From: an uncultured Chitinophaga sp.
Lineage (GTDB): Bacteria; Bacteroidota; Bacteroidia; Cytophagales; Cyclobacteriaceae
Direction of reading: 5' to 3'
NCBI GenBank assembly: GCA_902168205.1
Contig: CABHOK010000008.1
Coordinates: 1-64,000, forward strand
DNA length: 64,000 nt
Shown: one piece after another, positions 26,642 to 35,575 of the stretch
How the letters are laid out: each line of letters starts with the position of its first letter
Position numbering within the stretch: the first letter of the stretch is position 1
Position numbers and translations under genes: made by a program
Notes under the pieces: model-generated
Database searches by the model: none
What the model saw: the letters and a program-made list of their open reading frames with translations, nothing else
Told to the model about the DNA's origin: nothing

Positions 26642-27007
26642 TTAGTGTATGGTTTTGAATTCGAAGGGAATATTTACCTGCTCGGCATATTCTTTACCGG
26701 CATCATCAATGCTTTCATCGTCTTCGTAAAAGTACCAGAGTATCTTTACACCCTTTACATCCTTCAGGGCCATCATCATATCGAGTATGAGTTTGGAAGA
26801 TGCTGTATTGAAATACTCGAGTTTAAAAGCAAAATCAGTTGCAGGGTTAGGCTCCTGTGAATATTCATGAATCCAATCCAGCACAGGGGAATAAAATTCA
26901 ACTGCGTCTTCAGGTAGTGACCTGCCGGATATTTCGAAAACCTGATCACTCTTGTTCAACGTCACGCGGGGCGTATCCTGTGTCTCTTCCAGGAATAAAT
27001 TTTTCAT
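26642..27007 (-). CDS. SiaC-like regulatory phosphoprotein (DUF1987)
   Basis: A 121-residue cytoplasmic protein of the DUF1987/SiaC family. Conserved phrases are TPRVTLNKSDQVFEISGRSLPEDAVEFYSPVLDWI, FAFKLEYFNTASSKLILDMMM and ILWYFYEDDESIDDAGKEYAE. In Pseudomonas SiaC is switched by phosphorylation of one Thr/Ser in the FNS/T-SS loop by a kinase/phosphatase pair and controls a diguanylate cyclase. The loop FNTASS is kept here. The start at 27007 is favoured by AAAGGA nine bases upstream; ATG 27016 abuts that site too closely. No kinase or phosphatase partner is nearby. Confidence 0.85.
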   Translation of the reverse strand: MKNLFLEETQDTPRVTLNKSDQVFEISGRSLPEDAVEFYSPVLDWIHEYSQEPNPATDFAFKLEYFNTASSKLILDMMMALKDVKGVKILWYFYEDDESIDDAGKEYAEQVNIPFEFKTIH

Positions 27008-27622
27008 AGCCTGCATTCCTTTCTTAATTTTCGTTTCTATCACTTTTCAACTTCCCGGAAAATGTACAAAATGTTTGCTAATCGGAAAGGCAGTTTAGGA
27101 TCAACGTCAAAGAGCAAACGTTAAACTTCTGATGGTGACGATATTTTTATTTGAACATTTTTTATGAAGTGCAAACACAGAATTGCAATGCTACCGGAAA
27201 AATCGGGGTGCGAAAAATAAGGTATATATCGCGGTACAGATGTTGCAACCTGCACGAGAGTTTTTTTGGGAAATAGGTGTACACCTTCTGCTTTTGCTGC
27301 GCAGTATGGATTATGAAGTTATAGGCTTTCATTGCGATCCGCACGAAACCATGCAAATGAAATAGTTATACTTCCTGTAAACAGATACACCGTATCAGGT
27401 TCGTATTCAACACAAGGAGGAAATATAGCTTGAAACAACAGGTTGAAAGGCAATACGGCACTACATCCCGGCAGCGTTAACCGAAGGGAAGAATCAAATA
27501 CTCACATTACATGTTAAAGAATATCTACCAGTATTATAGGTTATGGATAACCCTATACAAACATCGTCTCACCCAACGGGCTGCGGAGTGTCGTGTATAT
27601 ACTACATGTAAAGCGGTAAGGC
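27008..27622. other. Intergenic region, no convincing gene
   Basis: About 600 bp between two minus-strand genes. Short open frames at 27162-27356 (-) and 27183-27365 (+) overlap each other and look like chance. A good AAGGAGG at 27414 precedes only a 16-codon frame. I see no RNA gene or transposon remnant. Confidence 0.5.
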
Positions 27623-27907
27623 TTAATGAATTAATATAGGGCCACGCTTGGATTTACGTGCTGACTTTTTGCTAGTTTTTTTGGCGCCCGATGGCTTTAC
27701 TGCTTTCTTTACAGTAGCCACCCTGTTGCGCAACGATAATCCTGCACGGAAAGTAATTTTTCGTAAAGCGGCCAGTGAACGTCCCACAGCTTTCGCGATG
27801 TCGGCAGTAGGTGTATGCTCCTTAATCAGTCTCTTGATAGTTGCCAGCTCTTTCGATGTTACTTTCTGACCATGATTTTCGGCAACTGTTTTTCTGGATT
27901 TACTCAT
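27623..27907 (-). CDS. Small basic HTH-like protein with histone-like tail
   Basis: A 94-residue strongly basic protein of unknown function. Residues ~18-60 (SKELATIKRLIKEHTPTADIAKAVGRSLAALRKITFRAGLSL) look like a helix-turn-helix of the type that recognises DNA in small phage or recombinase-related proteins. Residues ~63-90 are a Lys/Ala/Ser-rich tail (KKAVKPSGAKKTSKKSARKSK) like that of histone H1-like bacterial proteins. Both point to a DNA-binding or nucleoid-associated role, which is inference. It stands alone, divergent from the DUF4261 gene. Confidence 0.7.
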   Translation of the reverse strand: MSKSRKTVAENHGQKVTSKELATIKRLIKEHTPTADIAKAVGRSLAALRKITFRAGLSLRNRVATVKKAVKPSGAKKTSKKSARKSKRGPILIH

Positions 27908-28041
27908 GCTTCTGCTAATATTTAGTCAGTATTAAATGATTTTGAAAGTTAGGTAATAACTGATTATACTTTGGTAACTTTTCGACCATTATCAAGGGGC
28001 GATGTAAGAATTACTACAAGGTTCCATTAAATCAATATAGT

Positions 28042-28902
28042 ATGCCACTGTTCAACTGGGGTAAAAAAAAGAATATAGCAGAAGAGAAGGCAATGATTGC
28101 CAACGAGATGCAGATGCTTATGGTAAAGCTTTTGTTTGATAAAGAACCCGTATGGCAAGATGCTATACTTGAACAGGAGCTTGTGAGAAATTTTCCATTA
28201 TTTTCGTCAACTGACATTTCGGGTAAAGATAGCGACCGGTCGCGTCAGTATTTTTTTCGAAACTATATGGTGCCCTATACCGAGGGAGACCTTCCTGCCC
28301 AGGGCACTATATTTAAACCAGAGAAACCTTTTAGTCAGGATACACTCACCCACGCATATCGCCAGGCGTGGCATTGGCATGCCGCACAAGAGGTAGGCGC
28401 TACATGTACCCACGAGCTGATGGTAACAGACCTGATGGCACTTCCATTACCGTATCGCGACCGCGTTATTTACTTCCAGAAGTTTCTTTCCGCAGTAGTG
28501 AAAGCGATGAAACCCCAGGCGCTATATTTCACATCCAGCGATAAACTCATTGATCCTGCAGAATACCTGAAGCAAATCGAGGAGCATGGTTTCGAAAATC
28601 TATATGCCTTGCTTAATGTACGCCTATATAATGTAACGGGAAGCGGAATGCTGATGGATAGCATTGGTATGCATGCGTTGGGATTACCGGACTTTCAAAT
28701 TCAGTTCTCGGAGAAAGATCCCGGGCAGATTGCCGGTCTGCTATATTCTTATGCCCAGTATATATATGATTATGGCTCGGTTATCGAAGATGGCAATACG
28801 GTTGAGGGCATTGAGCAAGGCTCGCGCTGGAAGTGTATTTACAGCGGTGCGGCCGTTGACCCGAAGCGTTCGGTGATCGATGTGAAGCCCTCTGCGACAT
28901 AA
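28042..28902 (+). CDS. DUF4261 domain protein
   Basis: A 286-residue cytoplasmic protein. The C-terminal ~90 residues match DUF4261: MLMDSIGMHALGLPDFQIQF, QIAGLLYSYAQYIYDYGSVIEDGNTVEG. The middle holds HAYRQAWHWHAAQEV and CTHELMVTDLMALPLPYRDRVIYF, also typical of the family. No catalytic motif is evident and no function is established. A weak AT-rich leader precedes the start. The next gene, a small membrane protein, follows after 84 bp. Confidence 0.75.
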   Translation: MPLFNWGKKKNIAEEKAMIANEMQMLMVKLLFDKEPVWQDAILEQELVRNFPLFSSTDISGKDSDRSRQYFFRNYMVPYTEGDLPAQGTIFKPEKPFSQDTLTHAYRQAWHWHAAQEVGATCTHELMVTDLMALPLPYRDRVIYFQKFLSAVVKAMKPQALYFTSSDKLIDPAEYLKQIEEHGFENLYALLNVRLYNVTGSGMLMDSIGMHALGLPDFQIQFSEKDPGQIAGLLYSYAQYIYDYGSVIEDGNTVEGIEQGSRWKCIYSGAAVDPKRSVIDVKPSAT

Positions 28903-28986
28903 TATAGGTTAATTGGTAGAATAAGCCGGTGTTTAATTTCAGCAGGTATCTGCGGAACATTACCTTTATATTATAACCTAATACCT

Positions 28987-29223
28987 ATGGAAGAGAACGT
29001 TTTGTTGTATTTGGGAGGCATTGGTGCTTCGGAGATTTTACCATTATCTATATTCATGGTATTGCCCGGCATACTTTGGTTGTGGGCGATTATCGACCTG
29101 GTAAAAAGAGACTTCAGCGACAGTGCTACTAAAATTATCTGGGCACTTGTCATCATCTTTATTCCGTTTGTTGGTTCGATATTGTATTTGGTCGTGGGCC
29201 GCAGTAAAGCGGTAGGATCGTAA
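28987..29223 (+). CDS. PLDc_N-type small membrane protein
   Basis: A 78-residue protein with two predicted membrane helices (IFMVLPGILWLWAIIDLV and IIWALVIIFIPFVGSILYLVVG) joined by a short basic loop with DLVKRDFSD. This matches the phospholipase D nuclease N-terminal (PLDc_N) domain, which occurs alone as small membrane proteins and at the N-terminus of cardiolipin synthases. The stand-alone form has no known enzymatic activity. Confidence 0.8.
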   Translation: MEENVLLYLGGIGASEILPLSIFMVLPGILWLWAIIDLVKRDFSDSATKIIWALVIIFIPFVGSILYLVVGRSKAVGS

Positions 29224-29286
29224 TGGCAGGATATTTATTTTAAGAAATTGTCCTGCAGCGCATAGTGGTGTAAAACTATACATGCT

Positions 29287-29865
29287 ATGAACAGGAACGA
29301 ATTTTTATCACTTGCTGCTATATCCCTTCTGGGTGTAAAGGGCAAAGCTATGGCAGCACACATTGTACAACCTGAATTACTACATTTTACCGATGACGGT
29401 TCTATGCCCAACAGCCGGTACCCGTTAATCGTATACAGAAATGCTTTTGCTGAGCGTGATAAAAACGGGGCGCGCTGGCTCGAAGATACGTTTGCTGCCA
29501 ACAACTGGACTAACTCCTGGCGCAACGGGGTGTTTTCTTATCATCACTATCACAGCATCACACACGAGGTACTGGGTATATATAGCGGCTCGGCCCTGTT
29601 ACACCTGGGCGGTGAAAAAGGACAAAAGGTAAATGTACAGGCTGGTGACATTCTTATTATCCCGGCCGGTGTAGGTCACAAGAACCTTGGTGATAAAGAT
29701 AATTTTGGTGTAGTAGGTGCTTACCCAGACGGGCGTGATTACGATATAAAACGTGGCGCTCCGGACGATCGTCCACAGGCAATTCGAAATATAGCAGCGG
29801 TACCGTTGCCATCGCTCGATCCGATCTATGGAAAAGATAAAGGATTGAGTTTACATTGGAAGTAA
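29287..29865 (+). CDS. Cupin-domain protein
   Basis: A 192-residue protein related to the YjlB-like cupins. The cupin core runs from HYHSITHEVLGIYSGSALLHLGG to AGDILIIPAGVGHKNLGD, with the HxH...E metal-type ligands in the first motif and the H of GVGHKN in the second. The N-terminus (MNRNEFLSLAAISLLG) resembles a degenerate Tat/Sec leader like that of the GH125 gene, so it may be periplasmic. Family members are often encoded near redox or lyase genes; no function is clear here. Confidence 0.8.
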   Translation: MNRNEFLSLAAISLLGVKGKAMAAHIVQPELLHFTDDGSMPNSRYPLIVYRNAFAERDKNGARWLEDTFAANNWTNSWRNGVFSYHHYHSITHEVLGIYSGSALLHLGGEKGQKVNVQAGDILIIPAGVGHKNLGDKDNFGVVGAYPDGRDYDIKRGAPDDRPQAIRNIAAVPLPSLDPIYGKDKGLSLHWK

Positions 29866-29918
29866 AGTCTGCTACCGTGAAAGTATATGTACGTTACCCT
29901 GGCTATATATACAACCCG

Positions 29919-31184
29919 CTACGTTGTCTCAATTGATCTTTCCTCAAGCTGTTCCAGTTTCATTCGGTGTCGGCGTTTCAGTAAGTCTCTGCGAAGGAAT
30001 GGAAAGAATATCAACGCGATCAGCAACGTTGCCAATCCTTCAATCAATATAGTATTGGGAGCACCTACATAGTGCGAGAGCGTACCGATCAGCAAACCTC
30101 CAATCGGCTGCATGCCAAAAAAGGCCATGGCATAATAACTCAGCACACGTCCGCGCATGGCGGGCGTTACCGTTGTCTGGATCAAGGTATTGCTAATGGT
30201 AGTCTGCGACATCATACCAAAACCTGTTACCGCTATAACAAACAAGGCAATGGGCAAACTGGTAAGATGTGAGAACACGATCAATCCCAAACCAAAAACA
30301 AGCGTGTTAAAGAATAATACTTTCTTCAGGTTTGATCCGGCCTTGAGCGATGCCAGGTAAAAAGCTCCGCTTACAGCACCGAGTCCTATAAAACTATTCA
30401 GGTATCCGAACACAGAAGCTTCTCCGTTGAAGATCTCTTTTGCATATATAGGCAGTAGGGTAATATAGGGCAGCGCCACCAGGCTCATGCAGGCGAGCAT
30501 CATCATCACCATGCTGATAGAAGGTGTATTTTTCAGATAGCCGAAACCTTCCTTTAAATCGGTAATAGCGTTGCTGGTATGTTCGCGCGGTTTATAAGGC
30601 GGAAGCTTCATAAACAGCAGCGATGTGAGCACTGCTATAAAACTTAGACCGTTAATCAGAAAACATATAGCGGCTCCATATTGCTGCAACACTAACCCGG
30701 CTATAGCAGGACCAATGAGTCGTGCCGTGTGTACCATGGAGGAGTTCAGCGCTATAGCATTCGGTAAATGTTCCTTGTTGTCTACCATGTCATATACCAG
30801 TGCTTGTCGTGCCGGTACATCAAATGCGTTGATGATGCCGAGCAGCACACTCAGGGTAAGGATGTGCCACACTTCATAACTGTCCAGTAGCACGAGTGTT
30901 GTGAGCAGTACTGCTTGTATCAGCGAAGCGATTTGGGTTAGCAGCAATACGTGGTAACGATTATAGCGGTCGGCAATTACACCTCCGGCAATCGAGAACA
31001 GGAAGGACGGGAACTGCGCAGCGAAGACAGCAACCCCGAGCATAAAGGAAGACTGCGTCATTTCGTAGATCAGCCAGTATACCGAAGTGCGCTGCATCCA
31101 GGTACCGATCAGCGATACAGACTGTCCCGCAAAGTATAAACGGTAGTTCCAACTCTGAAATGCTTTAAGGAAAGTAATCTTCAT
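29919..31184 (-). CDS. MFS exporter (DHA3/EntS-like)
   Basis: A 421-residue 12-helix major facilitator of the MFS_3 (EntS-like) group. It starts with FQSWNYRLYFAGQSVSLIGTWMQRTSVYWLIYEMT, the group's typical first helix. It carries GGVIADRYNRY in the 2-3 loop, NAFDVPARQALVYDMV and the C-terminal-half GLGAVSGAFYLASL. Relatives export siderophores or macrolides. There is no siderophore gene nearby, so the substrate is unknown. Confidence 0.88.
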   Translation of the reverse strand: MKITFLKAFQSWNYRLYFAGQSVSLIGTWMQRTSVYWLIYEMTQSSFMLGVAVFAAQFPSFLFSIAGGVIADRYNRYHVLLLTQIASLIQAVLLTTLVLLDSYEVWHILTLSVLLGIINAFDVPARQALVYDMVDNKEHLPNAIALNSSMVHTARLIGPAIAGLVLQQYGAAICFLINGLSFIAVLTSLLFMKLPPYKPREHTSNAITDLKEGFGYLKNTPSISMVMMMLACMSLVALPYITLLPIYAKEIFNGEASVFGYLNSFIGLGAVSGAFYLASLKAGSNLKKVLFFNTLVFGLGLIVFSHLTSLPIALFVIAVTGFGMMSQTTISNTLIQTTVTPAMRGRVLSYYAMAFFGMQPIGGLLIGTLSHYVGAPNTILIEGLATLLIALIFFPFLRRDLLKRRHRMKLEQLEERSIETT

Positions 31185-31318
31185 ACTTCGTTCATGCTCG
31201 GCTGATTTTCTATTCGGGTATGGCGAGATGGCAAACTTATTCTTTTTTCAGGTAGTGATTGAGTCCGTCCAAGTAATTATTGAATATAGGTTGAAGGAGA
31301 AACAAGATCTATAAAAAG

Positions 31319-31353
31319 AAAGCTGAATTGTATACGAGAGACAATTCAGCTTT
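31319..31353 (-). terminator. Terminator downstream of the small secreted protein gene
   Basis: A perfect 13-bp inverted repeat, AAAGCTGAATTGT (31319-31331) with its complement (31341-31353), around a 9-base loop. On the minus strand it is followed by TTCTTTTTAT, so it ends the transcript of the gene at 31388-31750. Confidence 0.75.
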
Positions 31354-31387
31354 ACAATGTTATATGTGTTATATGATAGTGCAATCT

Positions 31388-31750
31388 TTATTCCGGAGAT
31401 TTACCTACGCCCGGACCTTTTGCATTGATGGAGCGTCCGTTCTTGTCGAAAAAGAAATTCTGTACATCACTGCCGGTTGAAATGCGCACCCAATAACCAT
31501 CTTTATTTTTACTTTCATATACCTTGCCGGTTTCCCAGCCAGCGTATTCATTGTTCTGTAAAGTTTTGCGCAGCGACTCCGGTATATCAGCTGTTTGAAT
31601 AAGTGTATAGTCCTGCTGCTTGAATTGATTGCTGGGCTGCTGTCGTCTTTCGGATGATGAATTTTGTGAACGTGTGCTGTCGTTTGACTGAGCATGAACC
31701 GCCATGCTTATGAAAAACATGCCGATTAAAAATGATGTTAATTTTTTCAT
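31388..31750 (-). CDS. Small secreted PepSY-like hypothetical protein
   Basis: A 120-residue exported protein. The start at 31750 gives a clean signal peptide (MKKLTSFLIGMFFISMAVHAQ); the longer frame adds a non-signal stretch. After a Ser/Gln/Arg-rich linker, residues ~55-105 (DIPESLRKTLQNNEYAGWETGKVYESKNKDGYWVRI) look like one PepSY-like/BLIP fold repeat as seen in Bacteroidota periplasmic proteins. No function is known. Confidence 0.7.
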   Translation of the reverse strand: MKKLTSFLIGMFFISMAVHAQSNDSTRSQNSSSERRQQPSNQFKQQDYTLIQTADIPESLRKTLQNNEYAGWETGKVYESKNKDGYWVRISTGSDVQNFFFDKNGRSINAKGPGVGKSPE

Positions 31751-32033
31751 GGCTTTTTTAATGCTATGCACGGATAAAATTATGCCGGCAGAAGCAGCGC
31801 GGATAAACTTTGGAACATGAGGAAGCATGTGGACAATATTCTTTCATTGCAGTGTGCGCATCACACAAGGTAAGATGTGCGTTCGCACGAAGGCACGAAT
31901 ATCCATTCGCGTAAAAACGGAGCGTGCAACTTTGTTTTTCTTACAGTGATATTCTATTTTGCCCCGGCTCAACGAGGTTGATTGATTTTCGTGAATGAGC
32001 ATCCATCATAACAACACTGAAATACCTATAGAA

Positions 32034-33455
32034 ATGAACAGACTAGAATTTTTGCAACGTGCCGGATTGGTGAGCGCAGGTTTAATGATAAACGTGCCAT
32101 CGGTTATGGCAGATGAGCAGTCAAAGTATATTTCAAAACGTCCCACAGTCGGAGAGCGTCACTTTTCAAGCAAGTCTGTGGAAGGTGCCATTAAAGAATT
32201 CAAAACAAAAGTAAAGGACGAAGAACTCGGCTGGTTGTTTGAAAACTGTTTCCCGAATACATTAGACACCACCGTATTCGTAAAATCGAAAGGCACGAAT
32301 CCGGATACCTATATTATCACCGGAGATATAGATGCGATGTGGCTTCGCGACAGTACAGCACAGATATGGCCGTACTTGCCGTTCATGAAGTCAGATGCGG
32401 AACTGCAGAACCTGATTGCCGGTGTTATCCATCGTCAGACACAATGCATTTTGAAAGATCCGTATGCTAACGCATTCTATGACGACAATGCAAAAGTAAG
32501 TGAGTGGAAAGATGATATCACGGCCATGCAGCCGGGTATACATGAACGCAAGTGGGAGATCGATTCATTGTGTTACCCGATCCGACTCGCGTATCACTAT
32601 TGGACAATGACAAAAGACACAACGCCGTTTGGTGCCGCGTGGAAGTCAGGTATACAGGCTACGTTGAAAGTGTTCAAAGAGCAGCAGCGTAAAAACGGTC
32701 CTGGTCCCTATACCTTCCAGCGTACAACAGCATGGGCAACTGATGGTGTGCCATTGGCAGGGTATGGATATCCTGTGAAGCCGGTTGGACTGATCTGTTC
32801 AATGTTCCGCCCAAGTGATGATGCTACTATATTTCCATTCCTGATACCGTCCAATTTCTTTGCAGTAGTAAGTTTGAAGCAGGCATCTGAAATGATACTC
32901 GCTATCTCGAAAGACAAAGCATTGTCAGATGAGTTGGCACAGCTTGGACAGGAGGTATCCGATGCGTTGCAGAAATATAGCATTGTAGAACATGCCACCT
33001 ATGGCAAGATATATGCGTTCGAAGTGAACGGTATGGGAAGCTATAATCTGATGGACGATGCCAATATACCGAGCCTTCTTTCATTACCATATTTGGGCGC
33101 CGTAAAAGCGGATGATCCTATATATCAGAACACGCGCAAGTTCCTCTTTTCAGACGACAATCCTTTCTTCTTTAAAGGAAAGGCTGCATCGGGTATAGGA
33201 GGACCACATGCCGGTATCGATATGATCTGGCCATTGAGTATAATCATGAAAGGTCTTACCAGCACAAACGACCAGGAGATTAAAGATTGTCTTCATACGC
33301 TGAAAGCCACACATGGTGGTACAGGCTTCATGCACGAATCGTTTCACAAAGATGATCCGCAGAAATTTACGCGCAAGTGGTTTGCATGGGCAAACACGAT
33401 CTTCGGTGAATTTGTATGGACAGTCTATAAAAAGAAGCCGCACCTGCTGGCCTGA
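32034..33455 (+). CDS. GH125 exo-alpha-1,6-mannosidase
   Basis: A 473-residue enzyme of GH125 (formerly DUF1237), an (alpha/alpha)6 barrel that removes terminal alpha-1,6-mannose. Conserved segments are ITGDIDAMWLRDSTAQIWPYLPF, FQRTTAWATDGVPLAGYG, GLICSMFRPSDDATIFPFLIPSN and WANTIFGEFVW. The start at 32034 (MNRLEFLQRAGLVSAG) gives a leader; an upstream ATG at 31995 adds 13 polar residues. The leader has NR where Tat signals have RR, so export is likely but the route is unclear. It would complement the GH76 enzyme at 20976 on alpha-mannan. Confidence 0.9.
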   Translation: MNRLEFLQRAGLVSAGLMINVPSVMADEQSKYISKRPTVGERHFSSKSVEGAIKEFKTKVKDEELGWLFENCFPNTLDTTVFVKSKGTNPDTYIITGDIDAMWLRDSTAQIWPYLPFMKSDAELQNLIAGVIHRQTQCILKDPYANAFYDDNAKVSEWKDDITAMQPGIHERKWEIDSLCYPIRLAYHYWTMTKDTTPFGAAWKSGIQATLKVFKEQQRKNGPGPYTFQRTTAWATDGVPLAGYGYPVKPVGLICSMFRPSDDATIFPFLIPSNFFAVVSLKQASEMILAISKDKALSDELAQLGQEVSDALQKYSIVEHATYGKIYAFEVNGMGSYNLMDDANIPSLLSLPYLGAVKADDPIYQNTRKFLFSDDNPFFFKGKAASGIGGPHAGIDMIWPLSIIMKGLTSTNDQEIKDCLHTLKATHGGTGFMHESFHKDDPQKFTRKWFAWANTIFGEFVWTVYKKKPHLLA

Positions 33456-33475
33456 TAACACGCAATTCATCATTC

Positions 33476-33507
33476 AAAGCTGCATTATTAAATTAATGCA
33501 GCTTTTT
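33476..33507 (+). terminator. Rho-independent terminator after GH125
   Basis: A perfect 12-bp stem, AAAGCTGCATTA (33476-33487) with TAATGCAGCTTT (33494-33505), a 6-base loop and a T tract of five. It lies 20 bp after the stop codon. Confidence 0.8.
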
Positions 33508-33561
33508 ATTTACTAATTAAATTAGTTTTTATACGTTTGTGTATCTAAAATAATTAGAGGT

Positions 33562-34248
33562 ATGAGAACGGTAAAAACATTCAACGGAGTACGGAAAATA
33601 GAGGATTGGGACATGAACCTGGTGCCTCTGCAAGTGCGTGAGATTTTGCAGGATGCACGTAAAAGTCTCATCGCAAGGTTGCTGGCAGAGAAAGGTCTGG
33701 AAGAATATATCCAGCACCGTTTCAATGCGAAAGTATCGCCACAGAAAGCGTTGCAGATTAAAAGTAAACTGATTGAACTGCAACATGCCGGTATAAATCT
33801 GGAGCGTTATCGTTCTGCATTTCAGCAGGTTCTTGAAAAGGAAAACAGTCATATAGATTCGGCTATATTCTTTGCCGAGATTGATCAGTATATACAATTG
33901 TGTTTGAGTGAAGTACAGCTTGAGTTCGATCCGCTGGAAACATACCGCATCGATCACATCAACCTCGTACAAAATACCCGGCAGATGCTTATCAGTAAAA
34001 TTCTCACCGAGGTTGGTTTGAAAAACTTTGTTAAAGGTCAGTACTATGAAGAACTGAACGAGCGCGACAAGATGCATTACATTATTGATGAGCTTCGCGA
34101 TTACTTCTTTACCAAGCGCACAGATTACGGACAGATGCTTCACTTCATTGAAGTTAACCACCTGGATGTGATCGAGGGAAGCAAGCAACTCTTCAAGCGG
34201 GAAGTGATTGAGATTCTCGATAAACACTTTGAACCGTTGAAAGACTAG
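33562..34248 (+). CDS. Helical hypothetical protein, no family recognised
   Basis: A 228-residue, mostly alpha-helical protein with no signal peptide or membrane segment; I do not recognise it. The start is supported by AGAGG three bases upstream of the ATG. It has charged amphipathic stretches (REILQDARKSLIARLLAEKGLEEYIQ; QMLISKILTEVGLKNFVKGQYYEEL) that look like two similar halves. Each half has an ISK/ARxLxExGLxxxI/F-type element, suggesting internal duplication. A minus-strand frame of similar length overlaps it but is rejected as a shadow. Confidence 0.7.
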   Translation: MRTVKTFNGVRKIEDWDMNLVPLQVREILQDARKSLIARLLAEKGLEEYIQHRFNAKVSPQKALQIKSKLIELQHAGINLERYRSAFQQVLEKENSHIDSAIFFAEIDQYIQLCLSEVQLEFDPLETYRIDHINLVQNTRQMLISKILTEVGLKNFVKGQYYEELNERDKMHYIIDELRDYFFTKRTDYGQMLHFIEVNHLDVIEGSKQLFKREVIEILDKHFEPLKD

Positions 34249-34332
34249 TGCCCGTCAAAGCATAATCGCGCTTGTGTACTTTTGGAAAGTATAAATATAC
34301 CCGGTAGTTTTATTCTGTAAACAGGTAGGGTT

Positions 34333-34539
34333 ATGACGGATGCTAAAGGAAAAGGAAAGGGTACAGAGAAAGATCAGGAAGCAAAACCATTTGAAGAGAA
34401 TCTGGAGTCCCTACAGCACGAAGAACTTTCAGGCTTGCCGGATGAGGATGACAATTCACTCGAATATAGCGATACGGATGAAGATGAAGACGAAGGAGTA
34501 GGGGATGGAAATGTAGGAAGAGGCTTATCGGATAAGTAA
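34333..34539 (+). CDS. Small acidic hypothetical protein
   Basis: A 68-residue, probably disordered protein with a Lys-rich start (DAKGKGKGTEKDQ) and an acidic middle (DEDDNSLEYSDTDEDEDEG). AGGTAGG lies just before the start codon. There is no fold or family; small acidic proteins like this are common in Cytophagales. Confidence 0.5.
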   Translation: MTDAKGKGKGTEKDQEAKPFEENLESLQHEELSGLPDEDDNSLEYSDTDEDEDEGVGDGNVGRGLSDK

Positions 34540-34581
34540 GTATACCAGGTAGCATAAAGCTGAGGCCAAAAGATTAACGCT

Positions 34582-35208
34582 ATGAATGTACAGCAAGCTT
34601 ACAACGCGTGGGCATCACAATACGATACCAATCAAAACAAGACGCGTGATCTGGAAGCGAAATCGCTTCGGGAAACGCTTCACGCGATTGACGTTGACCG
34701 CTGCCTCGAAATAGGTTGTGGCACAGGAAAGAATACACGATGGCTGACTGAAAAAGCAAAACACATTACCGCCGTTGATCTTTCAGAAGAGATGCTTGCC
34801 AAAGCGAAGGCAAAGGTACAAACCGATCGCGTGACCTTCCGGCAAGCCGATATTACAACGGAGTGGGTATTTGCAGAAGGCGTGTACAACCTGGTAGTGT
34901 TCAGCCTGGTGCTGGAGCATATCGAGCACCTGGAGCCAATCTTCGAAAAAGCGGCACGTGTACTACAGTCCGGGGGTTACCTGTATATAGGCGAACTCCA
35001 TCCCTTTAAACAATACTCCGGATCGAAGGCTAGGTTTGATACCGAGGCGGGTACACATATAGTTTCGTGCTTCAATCACCATGTATCTGATTTTATTCAG
35101 GCCGCTCGTACTCATGGACTTACCGTTTCCAGTTTCGATGAATACTTCGATGACGATGACCGGAATTCCATACCGCGCATCCTGACCATACTTTTCCGGA
35201 AGAACTGA
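34582..35208 (+). CDS. Class I SAM-dependent methyltransferase
   Basis: A 208-residue methyltransferase. It has motif I LEIGCGTGKNTRWL (~residues 40-52), motif II ITAVDLSEEMLAKAKAK, the acidic QADIT, motif IV VYNLVVFSLVLEHIEHL and motif VI LQSGGYLYIGELHP. The closest type is the UbiE/SmtA-like small-molecule methyltransferases. The substrate is unknown and the neighbours give no hint. Confidence 0.9.
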   Translation: MNVQQAYNAWASQYDTNQNKTRDLEAKSLRETLHAIDVDRCLEIGCGTGKNTRWLTEKAKHITAVDLSEEMLAKAKAKVQTDRVTFRQADITTEWVFAEGVYNLVVFSLVLEHIEHLEPIFEKAARVLQSGGYLYIGELHPFKQYSGSKARFDTEAGTHIVSCFNHHVSDFIQAARTHGLTVSSFDEYFDDDDRNSIPRILTILFRKN

Positions 35209-35301
35209 TGGATCATTCATTCGCGTATTTCAAGCGAGTATGTATAGTTCGGTAGATACTACAGAATAAATTGGATCAATATTGAGTACGTCATCAGCAA
35301 A

Positions 35302-35574
35302 ATGAGTCAACTGCATCACAACGATATAGTTATATACAAGAAGGATGGCAGGATATGGCTGTTCGATCGTTACGACAGGAAACGAGCGTCACGTCATTCT
35401 CCACAAGTATATGCCGTGATCAGGCGCGAAGGGAGGATACTCGATCGTGTGGAACCATCAGATCTGATCAAGTGCTTGCCTAAACAAAGTAATCATCATG
35501 TCGGCCGAGCCATATTTCCAATAGAATTCGCCCCTCCTGCAAGAAACCCGCTTGCTAAACTTCTCTATCTATAG
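35302..35574 (+). CDS. Small hypothetical protein
   Basis: A 90-residue basic protein. Its first 60 residues (HNDIVIYKKDGRIWLFDRYD, YAVIRREGRILDRVEPSDLIKCL) read as alternating beta-strands of a small SH3/KOW-like barrel, which supports a real gene. I do not recognise the family. It ends two bases before a repeat element that begins at 35576. Confidence 0.55.
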   Translation: MSQLHHNDIVIYKKDGRIWLFDRYDRKRASRHSPQVYAVIRREGRILDRVEPSDLIKCLPKQSNHHVGRAIFPIEFAPPARNPLAKLLYL

Positions 35575-35575
35575 T

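Noticed and set aside
27162-27365. Two short overlapping frames in the 27008-27622 gap
   Set aside because: They lie opposite each other, lack start context and have no recognisable domain.
33529-34227. 232-codon minus-strand frame opposite the 33562 gene
   Set aside because: Its Phe/Leu/Ile-rich, motif-free translation is typical of an antisense shadow, while the plus-strand frame has a ribosome site and ordinary protein composition.
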